Shown: positions 1 through 9,259, counted from the first letter of the stretch. The stretch: DNA of 64,000 nucleotides from SOKP01 sp048887165 (GCA_048887165.1 JBHLJZ010000008.1:1-64000); one strand, 5' to 3'. The notes: generated by a model not told the origin, from the sequence alone. Translations and numbers: made by a program.

Positions 1-1113
1 AGAACGTAGGATGTCTTTTATCAAATTTATATAGTGTGATGCATTTTCATCTAGTTTGCCTGGAACATCATTTGGCCAATAAAGCATTTTTTCTCCTAGA
101 TCCACATCGGTTCCGCTAACTTTCCAATATTTCATTCCTCCAGGCCAATGCTTTTTATGAAATTCCAAATATTCTGCACATCCAGGATATCCATGTTCCC
201 CAGACCATACTACAATTCCTGTTTTTTCATCCCTTGTGAAAAATCCTACTGGATTAGGAGTTGTTGGATCTGTAGAAACTAAATATGCTTCATACTGCGA
301 TTTTTCGAATGAAGTAGGAATTTCCTCATATTGAGAGGCAAATTGTTTCCAAAGCTCTTTAAGTAAAGGAAAGCGAGCAGCATAAACACCTTGTGATTTT
401 CCTCCCAATAATAGAGCAGTGTCAATAAAAAAGTATTTCAAACCATTTTTAGCAAGAAAATATTCTACACCAGGTCTATCAAATTCTTCACCTGTTATAG
501 GATTTTTCCATCTGTATCCTGGTCGATACGCACATTCAGGTAACCAAACACCAGTTGGAGCTTTCCCGAAATGAAATTTATAGTTATCAACTGCTGTTTT
601 AAACTGAGCATTGATCGATGTATCTTTAGAGAGAAGTGGATTATATCCATGAGTTGCCCCACAGGTTATTATATCTAATAATTGATTATCCTGAAGGTTT
701 TTAAATGCCCCAATAATATCCCGATTAAACCTATGAATATAATCTTCTCTAATTCTTTCGTAGAACTCTTCCCACCAATGTGATAATTTAATCCTTCCTT
801 CCTCGTATTTATTCTGAGTGAAATCATCATAATCATGAAGAGCAGCAGCAACTTTTTCATCTAGGTAGCCCAAAAAGCCGTCAACAAATACGGGGTGCCT
901 AAGCATTTCACATAATACAGGTGTTAATCCTATGGTTAATTTAGGACGGTATCCGTCATCAACTAATTTGTAAAGTTCTTGTAATAAAGGTAAATAAGTT
1001 TCTGCAGCAGCTTCATTAACCCAGCTCATTCCATGAGGCCAAATCCCATGATTAAGGACCCATGGTAAATGAGAATGTAGTACTAATACAAATGAGCCTA
1101 ATTTTTCTGTCAT
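1..1113 (-). CDS. GH57 family 1,4-alpha-glucan branching enzyme / alpha-amylase, 3' part missing
   Basis: The reading frame starts with ATG at 1113 and runs off the left edge, leaving 371 codons visible. The N-terminus has the GH57 opening motif HSHLPW (residues 11-16) followed by HGMSWVNEAAAETYLPLL, typical of branching enzymes that transfer alpha-1,4-glucan segments to alpha-1,6 branches. Further in come GATHGYNPLL and WLPECAY; by family knowledge the Glu of that motif (about residue 193) is the catalytic nucleophile. The second catalytic Asp lies beyond the window edge. It stands alone on the minus strand, divergent from the mutase-like gene at 1307. A glycogen or storage-polysaccharide role is inferred. 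Branching activity versus an amylase-type activity cannot be settled without the missing C-terminal half. Confidence 0.88.
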   Translation of the reverse strand, partial: MTEKLGSFVLVLHSHLPWVLNHGIWPHGMSWVNEAAAETYLPLLQELYKLVDDGYRPKLTIGLTPVLCEMLRHPVFVDGFLGYLDEKVAAALHDYDDFTQNKYEEGRIKLSHWWEEFYERIREDYIHRFNRDIIGAFKNLQDNQLLDIITCGATHGYNPLLSKDTSINAQFKTAVDNYKFHFGKAPTGVWLPECAYRPGYRWKNPITGEEFDRPGVEYFLAKNGLKYFFIDTALLLGGKSQGVYAARFPLLKELWKQFASQYEEIPTSFEKSQYEAYLVSTDPTTPNPVGFFTRDEKTGIVVWSGEHGYPGCAEYLEFHKKHWPGGMKYWKVSGTDVDLGEKMLYWPNDVPGKLDENASHYINLIKDILRS

Positions 1114-1306
1114 TTAGATCTACTCTTTTACATGCATTTAAGATTCATCATTCTCGAAAAAAGAACTATTAATTTTTAAAAGATTTCATTCCAATTAATT
1201 TTTTTTAATTAATTAAAATAGTTAAAGTTATAAATCCATAATTTGCTATATTACATATAATTTCCAATAGAATATAATTCAAATTTCCAAAGAGTTTATG
1301 TATTAA

Positions 1307-2686
1307 ATGGTTCAAAATCTCGCAGAACTCAGTAAAAACGGCCGAATAATAGGTCGAGCCAATTATATTTTTACTCCTGAAATTTCAAGCTCAATTGGCT
1401 CAATTCATGGAAGTTTATTCAAAATGAATGAAACTATTGTAATAGGGCGGGATTTTCATAATGATAGTCGTATGTTAAAGCGAGCATATACTTCTGGTGT
1501 TATGAGCACTGGAGTTAATTTACTAAATTTGAGTGATTGTACATATCCTTTACTTCAATTCACAATCAGGCGATTTGGAGCCAGTGGAGGAGTATATTTT
1601 TCAGGAGGGCATCTTTTTAGCGAAGATGTAGGTGTGAGATTTGTAGATGCTGGGGGTATCGAATTAGCACAGAGTGAAATAAGCAGAATTATCGAATCGT
1701 ATAATACTTACCCGAAACAAGTTAGGAGGGTTAATCCAAGTGAAATAGGACAAATAACTGCGATTCCACAGACGCAAGATGTATATATTAAATCATTAGA
1801 GCAATTTGTAGATAAAAAACAAATCATGAATGCAAAATTAAAAATTGTCATTGATTGCTCATATGGGCCGACAGGAAAAATAAGCCCTATCTTATTTAAT
1901 GATATAGGTATTGAAGTGATTGCATTAAATACACATTATAGACAAAAGGATAATATACCAATTCCAAGCATTAATACGGTGAGAAATGCAGCGGATATAG
2001 TAAAAGCATCAAATAGTCATTTAGGAATATGTTTTGATGTAGATGGTTCGAGGATATTGGTTATTGATGAAAACGGTCTAGAATTATGTTTTGAGGATTT
2101 ATTGATGTTATTTGTTGCTTACGACGAAAGAATCCAAAAATCTAAAACAAACACGATAATTACAACACCTTCGATATCATCAGTAGTCAAAAAATTTATT
2201 GAAGAAAATGGGTATCCTTTGAAGTTAGTTGAAAATTATCCAGGGGAAATTTCAAGACAAATGAGAGAAGAACGAGCTTGTTTCGCAGCAGCGGATACAT
2301 TAAAATACTACTTTAGCCAATACAGCCCCTTTTCCGATGGAAACTTCATTCTCCTCAAGATTCTCGAAATAATGGCATCTCAAAAAGATTTATTGAGTTC
2401 TTTGGTAAGAGGTTTTCCAAAGGGGATAAAGATTAATAAAACAATCCCTATTTCATCGGATATAATTCAAATCATCCATAACAAATTACGAGAGGTAATA
2501 GATGAAAATAAACTTAGATATCATGATATTATCAACGAATTAAGAGTTATAGATGAAGATGTTTACGTCGATATTAAAGTAGCATTAAATCGGGATGCTA
2601 TACTCCTTTCTTCAGAATCGCAGGATAAAATGAAAGCAAAAAAGATGATTGATAAAATTTCAAAAATAATAACTGAATTAAATTAA
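1307..2686 (+). CDS. Degenerate phosphohexomutase-like protein (probable pseudoenzyme)
   Basis: The 459-residue length and block order match the alpha-D-phosphohexomutase superfamily (GlmM/ManB type): IVIGRD near residue 45, the phosphoserine-loop region near 96-104, the metal loop near 244-249, a sugar-binding loop near 325-345 and a C-terminal phosphate-binding region. Almost every catalytic block is altered. The family's TASHNP phosphoserine loop reads SGGHLF, so the phosphorylated Ser is Gly101. The DGDGDR metal loop reads DVDGSR, so the third metal ligand is Ser248. The GEMSG-type loop and the RxSGTEP phosphate loop (here LSSESQDK) are not recognisable. The frame is long, clean and in-frame with the family throughout, so it is a conserved variant and not a decaying gene. 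A regulatory or binding role is inferred. An intact family member lies at 43038..44462. Confidence 0.7.
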   Translation: MVQNLAELSKNGRIIGRANYIFTPEISSSIGSIHGSLFKMNETIVIGRDFHNDSRMLKRAYTSGVMSTGVNLLNLSDCTYPLLQFTIRRFGASGGVYFSGGHLFSEDVGVRFVDAGGIELAQSEISRIIESYNTYPKQVRRVNPSEIGQITAIPQTQDVYIKSLEQFVDKKQIMNAKLKIVIDCSYGPTGKISPILFNDIGIEVIALNTHYRQKDNIPIPSINTVRNAADIVKASNSHLGICFDVDGSRILVIDENGLELCFEDLLMLFVAYDERIQKSKTNTIITTPSISSVVKKFIEENGYPLKLVENYPGEISRQMREERACFAAADTLKYYFSQYSPFSDGNFILLKILEIMASQKDLLSSLVRGFPKGIKINKTIPISSDIIQIIHNKLREVIDENKLRYHDIINELRVIDEDVYVDIKVALNRDAILLSSESQDKMKAKKMIDKISKIITELN

Positions 2687-2800
2687 GTTTTTTAGAATAA
2701 AGAAGATAATAATCTTTTCATATAAATTAAAGATTTATAGTAGTATAGTTATTATAATATTATTAATAATTTCAAAAAAAAATAAAAGGATGTTTTAATC

Positions 2801-3481
2801 GTGGCGTTATTCGACATAAATACTATAATATTTTTTGTGACATTTTTAATCATTTATGGAATATTTCTAATTTTTGATGCTTTCAAGCGTAATGAAAAGT
2901 ATGGCTATTTTGCATATATTATTGCTCTTCTACCAATTAATTTTCTCTGGATTCTTTATTACACTGATCCTCTTGTAACATATCTAGTTTTATTTATTCT
3001 CTGGACTTTATGCTTATTACGAGATCTATGGGGTGTTCATAAGGAAAAGAAACAAATTAATGAGATTGTTCTTTACCTGGTACTAGCAATTATTATCCAA
3101 TTGATACTCGCTGCTATTTTGCCTGAATCAATACCTAACTTAAAAACTAATAATACTCAATGGTTATTTTTTTGGTTACCAGACCTCTACACAACTACTT
3201 GGGGTATAGAACTGTGGGTTAATCTAAATGTATTGATCGCATTTAGAATTATGGCAAGTCTTTTAATCTTTTTTGTAATTATACCATTAATCGTTGATAT
3301 TCGAGGAGAAGATGTCCCTTTGCCTTTATTTATCATAATAATTGCTCTTTTTATACCTCCATTTCTGTATTTAAGTTATGTATGGTTACCACAAGCTACA
3401 GGGGTTTTAACTTTTCTAATGTGTGTGATTTTGTTTGTCTGCCTACTTATCATCACCAGAAGCGGGAAAGAGGTCAAATAA
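2801..3481 (+). CDS. Polytopic membrane protein of unknown function
   Basis: This 226-residue protein begins at a GTG codon with an AAAGGA ribosome-binding site at 2785-2790; the nearby ATG at 2790 is followed at once by a stop. The chain is mostly hydrophobic, with about six or seven membrane segments (roughly residues 8-26, 36-52, 57-72, 88-107, 146-165, 174-196 and 203-219) separated by short charged loops, and ends in a basic tail ITRSGKEVK. I recognise no family. It stands between the mutase-like gene and radA with its own upstream spacing, so no operon partner points to a role. The DNA just downstream carries a degraded copy of its 3' end. Confidence 0.6.
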   Translation: MALFDINTIIFFVTFLIIYGIFLIFDAFKRNEKYGYFAYIIALLPINFLWILYYTDPLVTYLVLFILWTLCLLRDLWGVHKEKKQINEIVLYLVLAIIIQLILAAILPESIPNLKTNNTQWLFFWLPDLYTTTWGIELWVNLNVLIAFRIMASLLIFFVIIPLIVDIRGEDVPLPLFIIIIALFIPPFLYLSYVWLPQATGVLTFLMCVILFVCLLIITRSGKEVK

Positions 3482-3513
3482 ATAAATAATTTGAAACAAA
3501 TTAAAAAAATTAC

Positions 3514-3638
3514 ATGGAGATTTGGATATTGCCTTGCCATTTGCTTTTTGCTATTATTTTTATAATTGTATCATTATTAAGTTTAATAAGAGATGAATTT
3601 ATTATATAATGATAACAAGGAGTGGTAAAGAAGCATAA
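3514..3638 (+). pseudogene. Decayed C-terminal remnant of a paralogue of the 2801..3481 membrane protein
   Basis: The stretch encodes a membrane-helix-like segment (starting MEIWILPCHLLFA) interrupted by stops, followed in another frame at 3609-3638 by MITRSGKEA and a stop. This repeats the ITRSGKEVK ending of the preceding gene. The shared codons for Arg, Ser, Gly and Glu differ from the upstream copy mainly at synonymous positions, which suggests an old coding duplicate and not a recent DNA repeat. A 22-bp direct repeat with two mismatches (3550-3571 and 3677-3698) lies in and after it. It could also be chance similarity in AT-rich DNA; the seven-residue match argues against that. Confidence 0.4.
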
Positions 3639-3756
3639 TAAAAAAATTTTAAATTTTTATTATTTTATTAATTTTTGTTATTATTTTTATAATTATATGA
3701 TAATAAATTAACGAAATTATACTCACTATCCAAATTAATTAAAGTTGATATAGATT

Positions 3757-4755
3757 ATGGCAAAGAAAGAAGGTAATTCGGAAGAAAAAGAAGTTAATAA
3801 AGCTAAGAAATCTGAATCCAAATATGATTTGAATGATTTACCAGGTGTTGGTGATGCAACATTAAAGAAACTTAAGGAAGTGGGAATTTTATCTGTGAGA
3901 ACACTTGCTATGTATCCTCTACAAAAGTTAATGGATGACGCTGGTGTTGGTGAAAAGACTGCTCAAAAGTTGGTGAAAGCAGCACAAGAAATTGAGCACA
4001 TGACTTTTAAGTCTGCTGATGTAATTTGGGAAAAAAGAAAAGAAATGAGAAAATTAACTACCGGAAGTCAAAATTTAGATGATCTTTTAGCAGGAGGTCT
4101 TGAAACTGGTGCTGTTACGGAGATTTTTGGAGAATATCGAACTGGAAAAACTCAATTAGCCCATCAACTATGTGTTAATGTTCAATTATCTTATGAAGAT
4201 GGTGGTCTTGAAGGATCAGCATTATATCTTGATACAGAGGGTACATTTCGGCCAGAAAGAATAATTCAAATGTCTTTGGCAAAAGATTTAGATCAGAAAA
4301 AAACATTAAAGAACATTATAGTGGGAAGAGCTTATAATAGTGATCATCAAATATTATTAATAAAAGAATCTCCCAAAATTATTGAAGAACGAAATATCAA
4401 ATTAATTATTGTAGATTCTATAATTAGCCATTTTCGGAGTGAATATGTAGGGCGAGGAACTTTATCTACGAGACAGCAGTTACTAAATAGCCATATTCAT
4501 GATTTGTTAAGATTAACAGAAACATATGATGAAATGGCAGTTTTATTTACTAATCAAGTATCTTCAAGACCAGATGTTTTTTATGGAAATCCTTTAATTC
4601 ATACTGGGGGAAATATAATAGCACATGGTGCAACTATCAGAATTTTTGTGAGAAAAGGCAAGGGAGAGCAAAGAGTAGCAAAAATTGTTGATGCGCCTCA
4701 TTTACCCGAAGAAGATGCAGTATTTTCTATAACAGAAGATGGAATTACTGACTAA
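3757..4755 (+). CDS. radA: DNA repair and recombination protein RadA
   Basis: This is the archaeal RecA/Rad51-family strand-exchange ATPase, which forms filaments on single-stranded DNA during homologous recombination. A lysine-rich N-terminal tail is followed by a helix-hairpin-helix domain (about residues 26-80, LPGVGDATLKKL and GVGEKTAQKL). The core ATPase has Walker A GEYRTGKT (125-132), the DTEGTFRPERI block (159-169), Walker B LIIVD ending at Asp220, and the NQVSSRPDVFYGNP and GGNIIAHGAT DNA-binding loop regions. The 332-residue length is normal for the family. The RTGK version of the P-loop is the form usual in eukaryotic Rad51/Dmc1, whereas many archaeal RadA proteins have GSGK. It is followed by a helicase gene on the same strand after 139 bp. 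Confidence 0.97.
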   Translation: MAKKEGNSEEKEVNKAKKSESKYDLNDLPGVGDATLKKLKEVGILSVRTLAMYPLQKLMDDAGVGEKTAQKLVKAAQEIEHMTFKSADVIWEKRKEMRKLTTGSQNLDDLLAGGLETGAVTEIFGEYRTGKTQLAHQLCVNVQLSYEDGGLEGSALYLDTEGTFRPERIIQMSLAKDLDQKKTLKNIIVGRAYNSDHQILLIKESPKIIEERNIKLIIVDSIISHFRSEYVGRGTLSTRQQLLNSHIHDLLRLTETYDEMAVLFTNQVSSRPDVFYGNPLIHTGGNIIAHGATIRIFVRKGKGEQRVAKIVDAPHLPEEDAVFSITEDGITD

Positions 4756-4894
4756 ATAAATTAATTTGCTTCATTAAATGAAAGCTTTAACTTCTCTAGG
4801 AAATCATAAACAACATTGTTAAATAAGCATTTATTAATTAGTTTTAAGTTTATTATCATATAAGAAATGAAGATGAAATTCCTTAGATGTAATT

Positions 4895-7030
4895 TTGCCT
4901 GAACGAGAAGAAAATTTAAACGAAGTATATACATTTGAATTTTATGAAGATGATTATACGGAGACATATGACCTAAAAGAAACAAAAGTTATTGAAGAAT
5001 ACAATGAAATTGATTTTGAATCCGATTTAAACGATGAGCAACTCGAAATTGTTAATAATCTTAAAGGTCCAATGTTAGTAATAGCTGGTGCTGGTTCAGG
5101 TAAAACGAGAACAATTGTTTATTCTGTTGCAAAGTTGTTAGTATCAAGAGTGAAGCCTAGTGAAATCATGTTAGTCACATTCACTAATAAAGCTGCAAAT
5201 GAAATGATTAAGCGAGTAGAAACTCTCCTTGGTAAAAAACCAAAGGGAATTTGGGCTGGTACTTTTCATTCTATGGCTAATAGATTTTTACGAATGTATG
5301 CTAAGAAATTGGGATTAAAGCCAAATTACACTATTATGGATGAAAGCGATTCGAAAACACTTATGAGATTAGCAATTGATAAAGCAAACGTAAAGGAAGT
5401 TGAAGAACGCTTTCCTACTGCTGTAGTAGCTAAAGATATATTATCTTTTTCTATTAATTGCAACAAATCAATTCGTGAAGTGATTCAATGGAAGTATTAC
5501 CAATTTGATAGTGATCCTGTCATAATGAAACTCAGTGAAGTGTTTACAATTTACAAAAAGAAAAAAGAGCAAGATAACTTAGTTGATTTTGATGACTTAT
5601 TGGTTTTTTGGAATGCACTTCTTGAGGAAAGAAATATTGCACAAATGATTGCGAGAAGAATAAAATATGTATTAGTTGATGAGTATCAAGATACAAATCA
5701 TATTCAAGATGAAATAATCCATAAAATCGTTAAACAAAATCCAAATTATAATGTTATGGTTGTTGGAGACGATGCACAGAGCATATACGCTTTTCGAGGT
5801 GCTAATTTCCAAAATATTTTAGAATTTGAGAATAAATATCAAGATTGTCAGAGGCGTACAATAACTTATAATTATAGGAGTGTCCCTCAAATTTTAGATT
5901 TAGCAAATGATTCAATAAAGCATAACAAAAAGCAATTTAAAAAAACCATGAGACCCACTCGTCCAAAAGGTATTATACCTTTTCAAGTAAATGTGGCAGA
6001 TGATAAAGATCAAGCTCGATTTATAGCAAATCAAATCTTAAAATTACGTTCGAATGGATATGCTTTGAATGAAATTGCGATTCTTGTTCGAGCAAGTCAT
6101 CATTCAATGCAAATAGAGATTGAATTAAAGACAAAAAATATTCCTTATGAAGTGAGGGCAGGTGTTGCATTTTTTGAAAAAGCTCATATAAAAGATATGA
6201 TTGCACACCTCAGAGTCATTGAAAATCCTTATGATGAAATTTCTTGGTCTCGAATTTTTAGCATTATACCTGGAATAGGTAAAATTTCTGGTACAAAATT
6301 ATTTGAAGCTATTGCCAAAACACCTAGTCCAATAAACCATTTGGTAAGCAAAACTTTTGCTTATGAAAAAGATAAAGTATCTCGAATTTCAAAAGAAGCG
6401 AAAAAAAACACAATAGCTCATGTAAAAAATTTGTTAGGACTTTCAATTGAAGACAATCCTGGTGATATTATTAAAAAATTAATTCCAATTCTTGAAGATC
6501 ATTTACAATCTAAATACGATAATTGGAAAGATAGAATTGATGATTTAGAACAACTTGCTGTTTACTCCCAAAACTTTACTAATCTTCGAAATTTCTTAGA
6601 AAACTTAAGTCTAAATTTATCAAATTTGGAATCTAAAACAGTTCAATTAGGAGACCAAACCGAGGAAGAAAAACCACTTGTGATTTCGACTATTCATCGT
6701 GCAAAAGGTCTTGAATGGCGCGTTATTTTCATTCCAATGCTTTGTGAAGACTCGTTTCCTTCCAGCAGGGTATTGGGTGATCCCGAATCTTATGAAGAGG
6801 AGAGAAGAGTATTTTATGTGGCAATTACGAGAGCTAAAGACCTACTGTATTTAATATCACCAGCAGTTATTCATACTTATAGAGGACTTCAAACGGTTCG
6901 ATTATCTCAATTCGTCGCGGAATTAAACCCTAAAATATATACTAAGTCTTCAGTTCAATTTAAATCAAAAAGAAGAAAAAAAGCAACAATTCTAAAAGCC
7001 AATTTTAAAACAGCTAATGACTTGCTTTAA
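4895..7030 (+). CDS. UvrD/Rep/PcrA-type superfamily 1A DNA helicase
   Basis: This 711-residue protein carries every SF1A helicase motif in order: a Q-motif-like DLNDEQLEIV, Walker A GAGSGKTRT (residues about 64-72), FTNKAANEM, the DEYQDTN Walker B block, GDDAQSIYAFRGA, TYNYRS, STIHRAKGLEW and VFYVAITRAK. These predict ATP-driven 3'-to-5' unwinding in repair or replication restart. An acidic, Glu/Asp/Tyr-rich segment of about 40 residues precedes the helicase core and is not usual in bacterial UvrD. The start is TTG at 4895, since the nearby ATG codons at 4867 and 4873 run into a stop in another frame; no strong ribosome-binding site is visible. UvrD helicases are patchily distributed in archaea, so acquisition from bacteria is possible. 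Its position after radA suggests a recombination or repair role. Confidence 0.93.
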   Translation: MPEREENLNEVYTFEFYEDDYTETYDLKETKVIEEYNEIDFESDLNDEQLEIVNNLKGPMLVIAGAGSGKTRTIVYSVAKLLVSRVKPSEIMLVTFTNKAANEMIKRVETLLGKKPKGIWAGTFHSMANRFLRMYAKKLGLKPNYTIMDESDSKTLMRLAIDKANVKEVEERFPTAVVAKDILSFSINCNKSIREVIQWKYYQFDSDPVIMKLSEVFTIYKKKKEQDNLVDFDDLLVFWNALLEERNIAQMIARRIKYVLVDEYQDTNHIQDEIIHKIVKQNPNYNVMVVGDDAQSIYAFRGANFQNILEFENKYQDCQRRTITYNYRSVPQILDLANDSIKHNKKQFKKTMRPTRPKGIIPFQVNVADDKDQARFIANQILKLRSNGYALNEIAILVRASHHSMQIEIELKTKNIPYEVRAGVAFFEKAHIKDMIAHLRVIENPYDEISWSRIFSIIPGIGKISGTKLFEAIAKTPSPINHLVSKTFAYEKDKVSRISKEAKKNTIAHVKNLLGLSIEDNPGDIIKKLIPILEDHLQSKYDNWKDRIDDLEQLAVYSQNFTNLRNFLENLSLNLSNLESKTVQLGDQTEEEKPLVISTIHRAKGLEWRVIFIPMLCEDSFPSSRVLGDPESYEEERRVFYVAITRAKDLLYLISPAVIHTYRGLQTVRLSQFVAELNPKIYTKSSVQFKSKRRKKATILKANFKTANDLL

Positions 7031-7100
7031 AAAATCTTAAGAAGGAATTCGTAAAAAATTAATAAAGAAAAATTTAAGTATTTCTATCAAAAAGATTATC

Positions 7101-7568
7101 TTAAAAATTAAGATCAACATTTACTTCAATACCCATTCTAACAGATTCGGTGACTATACAGAAGTTTTCAAAAAAAGGTTTTAAATTTGCAGCTTCTTTT
7201 AAACATTGTTCAGCTCTTTTACGCGCGTCAGGATCTTCAATTTTAACATCAATTGTAACATCGATTTTTTTAACTCTCCAAAAGCCCTTTTCGTTACGGG
7301 TAATTGTCACTTCAGCTTCAGCCTTAAGATCATCCAAATTAAAATTTCTTTTTTTTAAACAAAAGATAAAACTTGCACTCAAGCAACCCAATACTGCCAT
7401 TGCTAACATTCGTGAAGGATTTGGACCAAGCATGTCCACTTCATCTTTATGAGTATCATCAATATAGCAATCTTTTACTTTCATTTCTCCAAGTTCACAT
7501 TTAAATATCATATCTTTCTCTAAGGAAATCCCTACTTTAGTTTTCATTTCTTCAGACAATCTGTTCAC
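7101..7568 (-). CDS. OsmC/Ohr family protein
   Basis: The 155-residue chain matches the OsmC fold: a central GPNPSRMLAMAVLGCL segment containing the first reactive Cys, then a beta-rich part with RNEKGFWRVKKIDVTIDV, and a C-terminal NFCIVTESV segment in which the second Cys replaces the usual CPVS-type motif. OsmC proteins reduce organic hydroperoxides using this cysteine pair; many archaeal members are of unproved substrate. The frame begins at GTG 7568 directly after AGGAG, so translation may really begin at the ATG seven codons further in. It converges on the helicase gene and shares no operon with it. The peroxidase role is family-based inference. Confidence 0.72.
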   Translation of the reverse strand: MNRLSEEMKTKVGISLEKDMIFKCELGEMKVKDCYIDDTHKDEVDMLGPNPSRMLAMAVLGCLSASFIFCLKKRNFNLDDLKAEAEVTITRNEKGFWRVKKIDVTIDVKIEDPDARKRAEQCLKEAANLKPFFENFCIVTESVRMGIEVNVDLNF

Positions 7569-7656
7569 TCCTAATTTATTTTAAAAATGTAGTTTATAAT
7601 TCAATTCTTCTAATTATTTCTTAAATATTTTTCATTTAATTTATAAGAAATTAAAG

Positions 7657-8247
7657 TTAACTAGCTTCTATTTTTTTTAAATAGTAATGACGCTGTAAAT
7701 GAAAATATAAAAAAGGAAAATAGAACAATACAATTAAAATGAATTTAAATGCGAAAAAAATAGCACAAACCATCATAAGGATAAATAATAAAACTTCGAT
7801 ACCCATACAGACTCTATTTTGATAATATTTAACATCAAAAAACGATTCAGCTCTTTTATATTTCTTCAGGTATTCTCCAATGTTTTCAAATTCCTCTCGT
7901 GAGATTAAAAGTTTTAAACCAACTTGTTTTTTTTGAAAGTAAAAGAAATTAGTGCCCCAATCAAAAGTGTCGATAACTATATGGATAAAATATACAAATC
8001 CGCTAAAGAATAAGGCTATCCAATTAAAAATGAATCCAAAAATCATAATAATTATACTTGGTACTATTGAGTGAGAAATTAACATTCTGTGATTATTGTT
8101 TATTGCATATTTTGAGAAAAATACATCAAAATCACAGATAAATGAAGAAAAAATTATTAATAAAAATTCGATTAAAATAAAACTGTAAAAGTAATGCAGA
8201 ATTGAAGAGATAATAACTCCAACCGCAAAATGTGAATTAATATGCAT
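7657..8247 (-). CDS. YdjM/DUF457-like membrane-bound metal-dependent hydrolase
   Basis: This 196-residue membrane protein starts with MHINSHFAVG and contains CDFDVFFSK, HRMLISHSI and HIVIDTFDWG. The conserved His and Asp residues at the ends of membrane helices follow the pattern of the YdjM/DUF457 family of putative membrane metal-dependent hydrolases. Four or five membrane helices are visible (about 8-40, 60-92, 150-190). The substrate of this family is not known, so no reaction is assigned. It sits 28 bp after the stop of the PfkB kinase gene on the same strand, so the two may be co-transcribed. Confidence 0.6.
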   Translation of the reverse strand: MHINSHFAVGVIISSILHYFYSFILIEFLLIIFSSFICDFDVFFSKYAINNNHRMLISHSIVPSIIIMIFGFIFNWIALFFSGFVYFIHIVIDTFDWGTNFFYFQKKQVGLKLLISREEFENIGEYLKKYKRAESFFDVKYYQNRVCMGIEVLLFILMMVCAIFFAFKFILIVLFYFPFLYFHLQRHYYLKKIEAS

Positions 8248-8275
8248 ATTTAGTAATAATTTATTTTAATTTTGC

Positions 8276-9259
8276 TTAAGTGATATAATTCTTGTTTAAA
8301 ACTCTTTTTATAACTTTGCTTTTCTCTTTAAACCCCGCAGGCCCTTTTTTTTCAACTAAAAATGAAGCAGCTGCTGAAGCTAAATGAGCTGCTCTTTCCA
8401 CGTTTTGCCAGTTCATATTTGACTTAATAAACTCATATAAAAAGATTGCTAAGTAAACATCACCGGCACCAGTTTCATCCACTACTTCTTTAGCTTTAAA
8501 TGCAGGAATCTCTAACAGCTTTTCTTCTTTTTTAATTATCATAGAGCCTGCTTCTCCTAAAGTCATAATGAAGATCCCTCCCGTTCCGAATTGATTAAAG
8601 CATTCCATAACATCATAAAAATCATCACAACCAGATAATAATTTCATTTCAATTTCCGATCCTTTAAGTATAAGACGATCTGCAATTAAATTTATTACGT
8701 TCCTCATGTTCGATATTATTTCTTCATCATGAATATAAGATACGATTCCATTATCATCTATATATCTTATAAAACCTTGTAGATCTATTCCAATATATGC
8801 CTCTGGAAATTTCTTAATTATTTTTGAAACATATTCATATGAGATTTCATTACATAAAGGAGCTAAAACTATTACTTGCGGTGAATTATGATAAAAATAT
8901 TCAGGGATATCTTCAAATTTTAGATTTGGGCTTCTTGATTTAAGTGTTAGCGTTCTGTTATGATTAAAATAATCTAATACAAAATTGGTATTATTAGTAT
9001 TAGACCACTTTAAACCTCTCAAGTCAATATCTTTATTATCGAACGATTTTAGCAACTCTTTTTTAAAATTTAACTCCCCTAAATTTGAGATTATACCGAT
9101 TTTTACATCTTTATTATATTTTCTCAAAGCTAATGAACCAAATGAAACAGTTCCTCCTATAGTTGGTTTATGTGTTTTTTTAAATCTAACAATGCTATCA
9201 ATAGCTAAATGTCCAATGAACAAAATTGATGTTGTACTTTGATCGATTTTATTTCTCAT
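8276..9259 (-). CDS. PfkB/ribokinase-family carbohydrate kinase
   Basis: The 327-residue protein has the ribokinase-fold layout. The N-terminal substrate domain begins FIGHLAIDSI and has the GGTVSFGSLA block; the C-terminal ATP/anion-hole motif is DETGAGDVYLAIF, whose Asp (GAGD) is the catalytic base in this family. A GPAGF tail follows. Family members phosphorylate sugars, nucleosides or inositol. The weakly conserved lid and the N-terminal spacing do not fit ribokinase or fructokinase exactly, so the substrate is open; an inositol- or nucleoside-kinase-like role is possible. It lies upstream of the YdjM-like gene on the same strand. Confidence 0.8.
   Translation of the reverse strand: MRNKIDQSTTSILFIGHLAIDSIVRFKKTHKPTIGGTVSFGSLALRKYNKDVKIGIISNLGELNFKKELLKSFDNKDIDLRGLKWSNTNNTNFVLDYFNHNRTLTLKSRSPNLKFEDIPEYFYHNSPQVIVLAPLCNEISYEYVSKIIKKFPEAYIGIDLQGFIRYIDDNGIVSYIHDEEIISNMRNVINLIADRLILKGSEIEMKLLSGCDDFYDVMECFNQFGTGGIFIMTLGEAGSMIIKKEEKLLEIPAFKAKEVVDETGAGDVYLAIFLYEFIKSNMNWQNVERAAHLASAAASFLVEKKGPAGFKEKSKVIKRVLNKNYIT

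Noticed and set aside
3514..3609. A 31-residue hydrophobic reading frame as a separate gene
   Set aside because: It has no ribosome-binding site, and the sequence continues in another frame into a remnant of the upstream gene's C-terminus, so a pseudogene explains it better.
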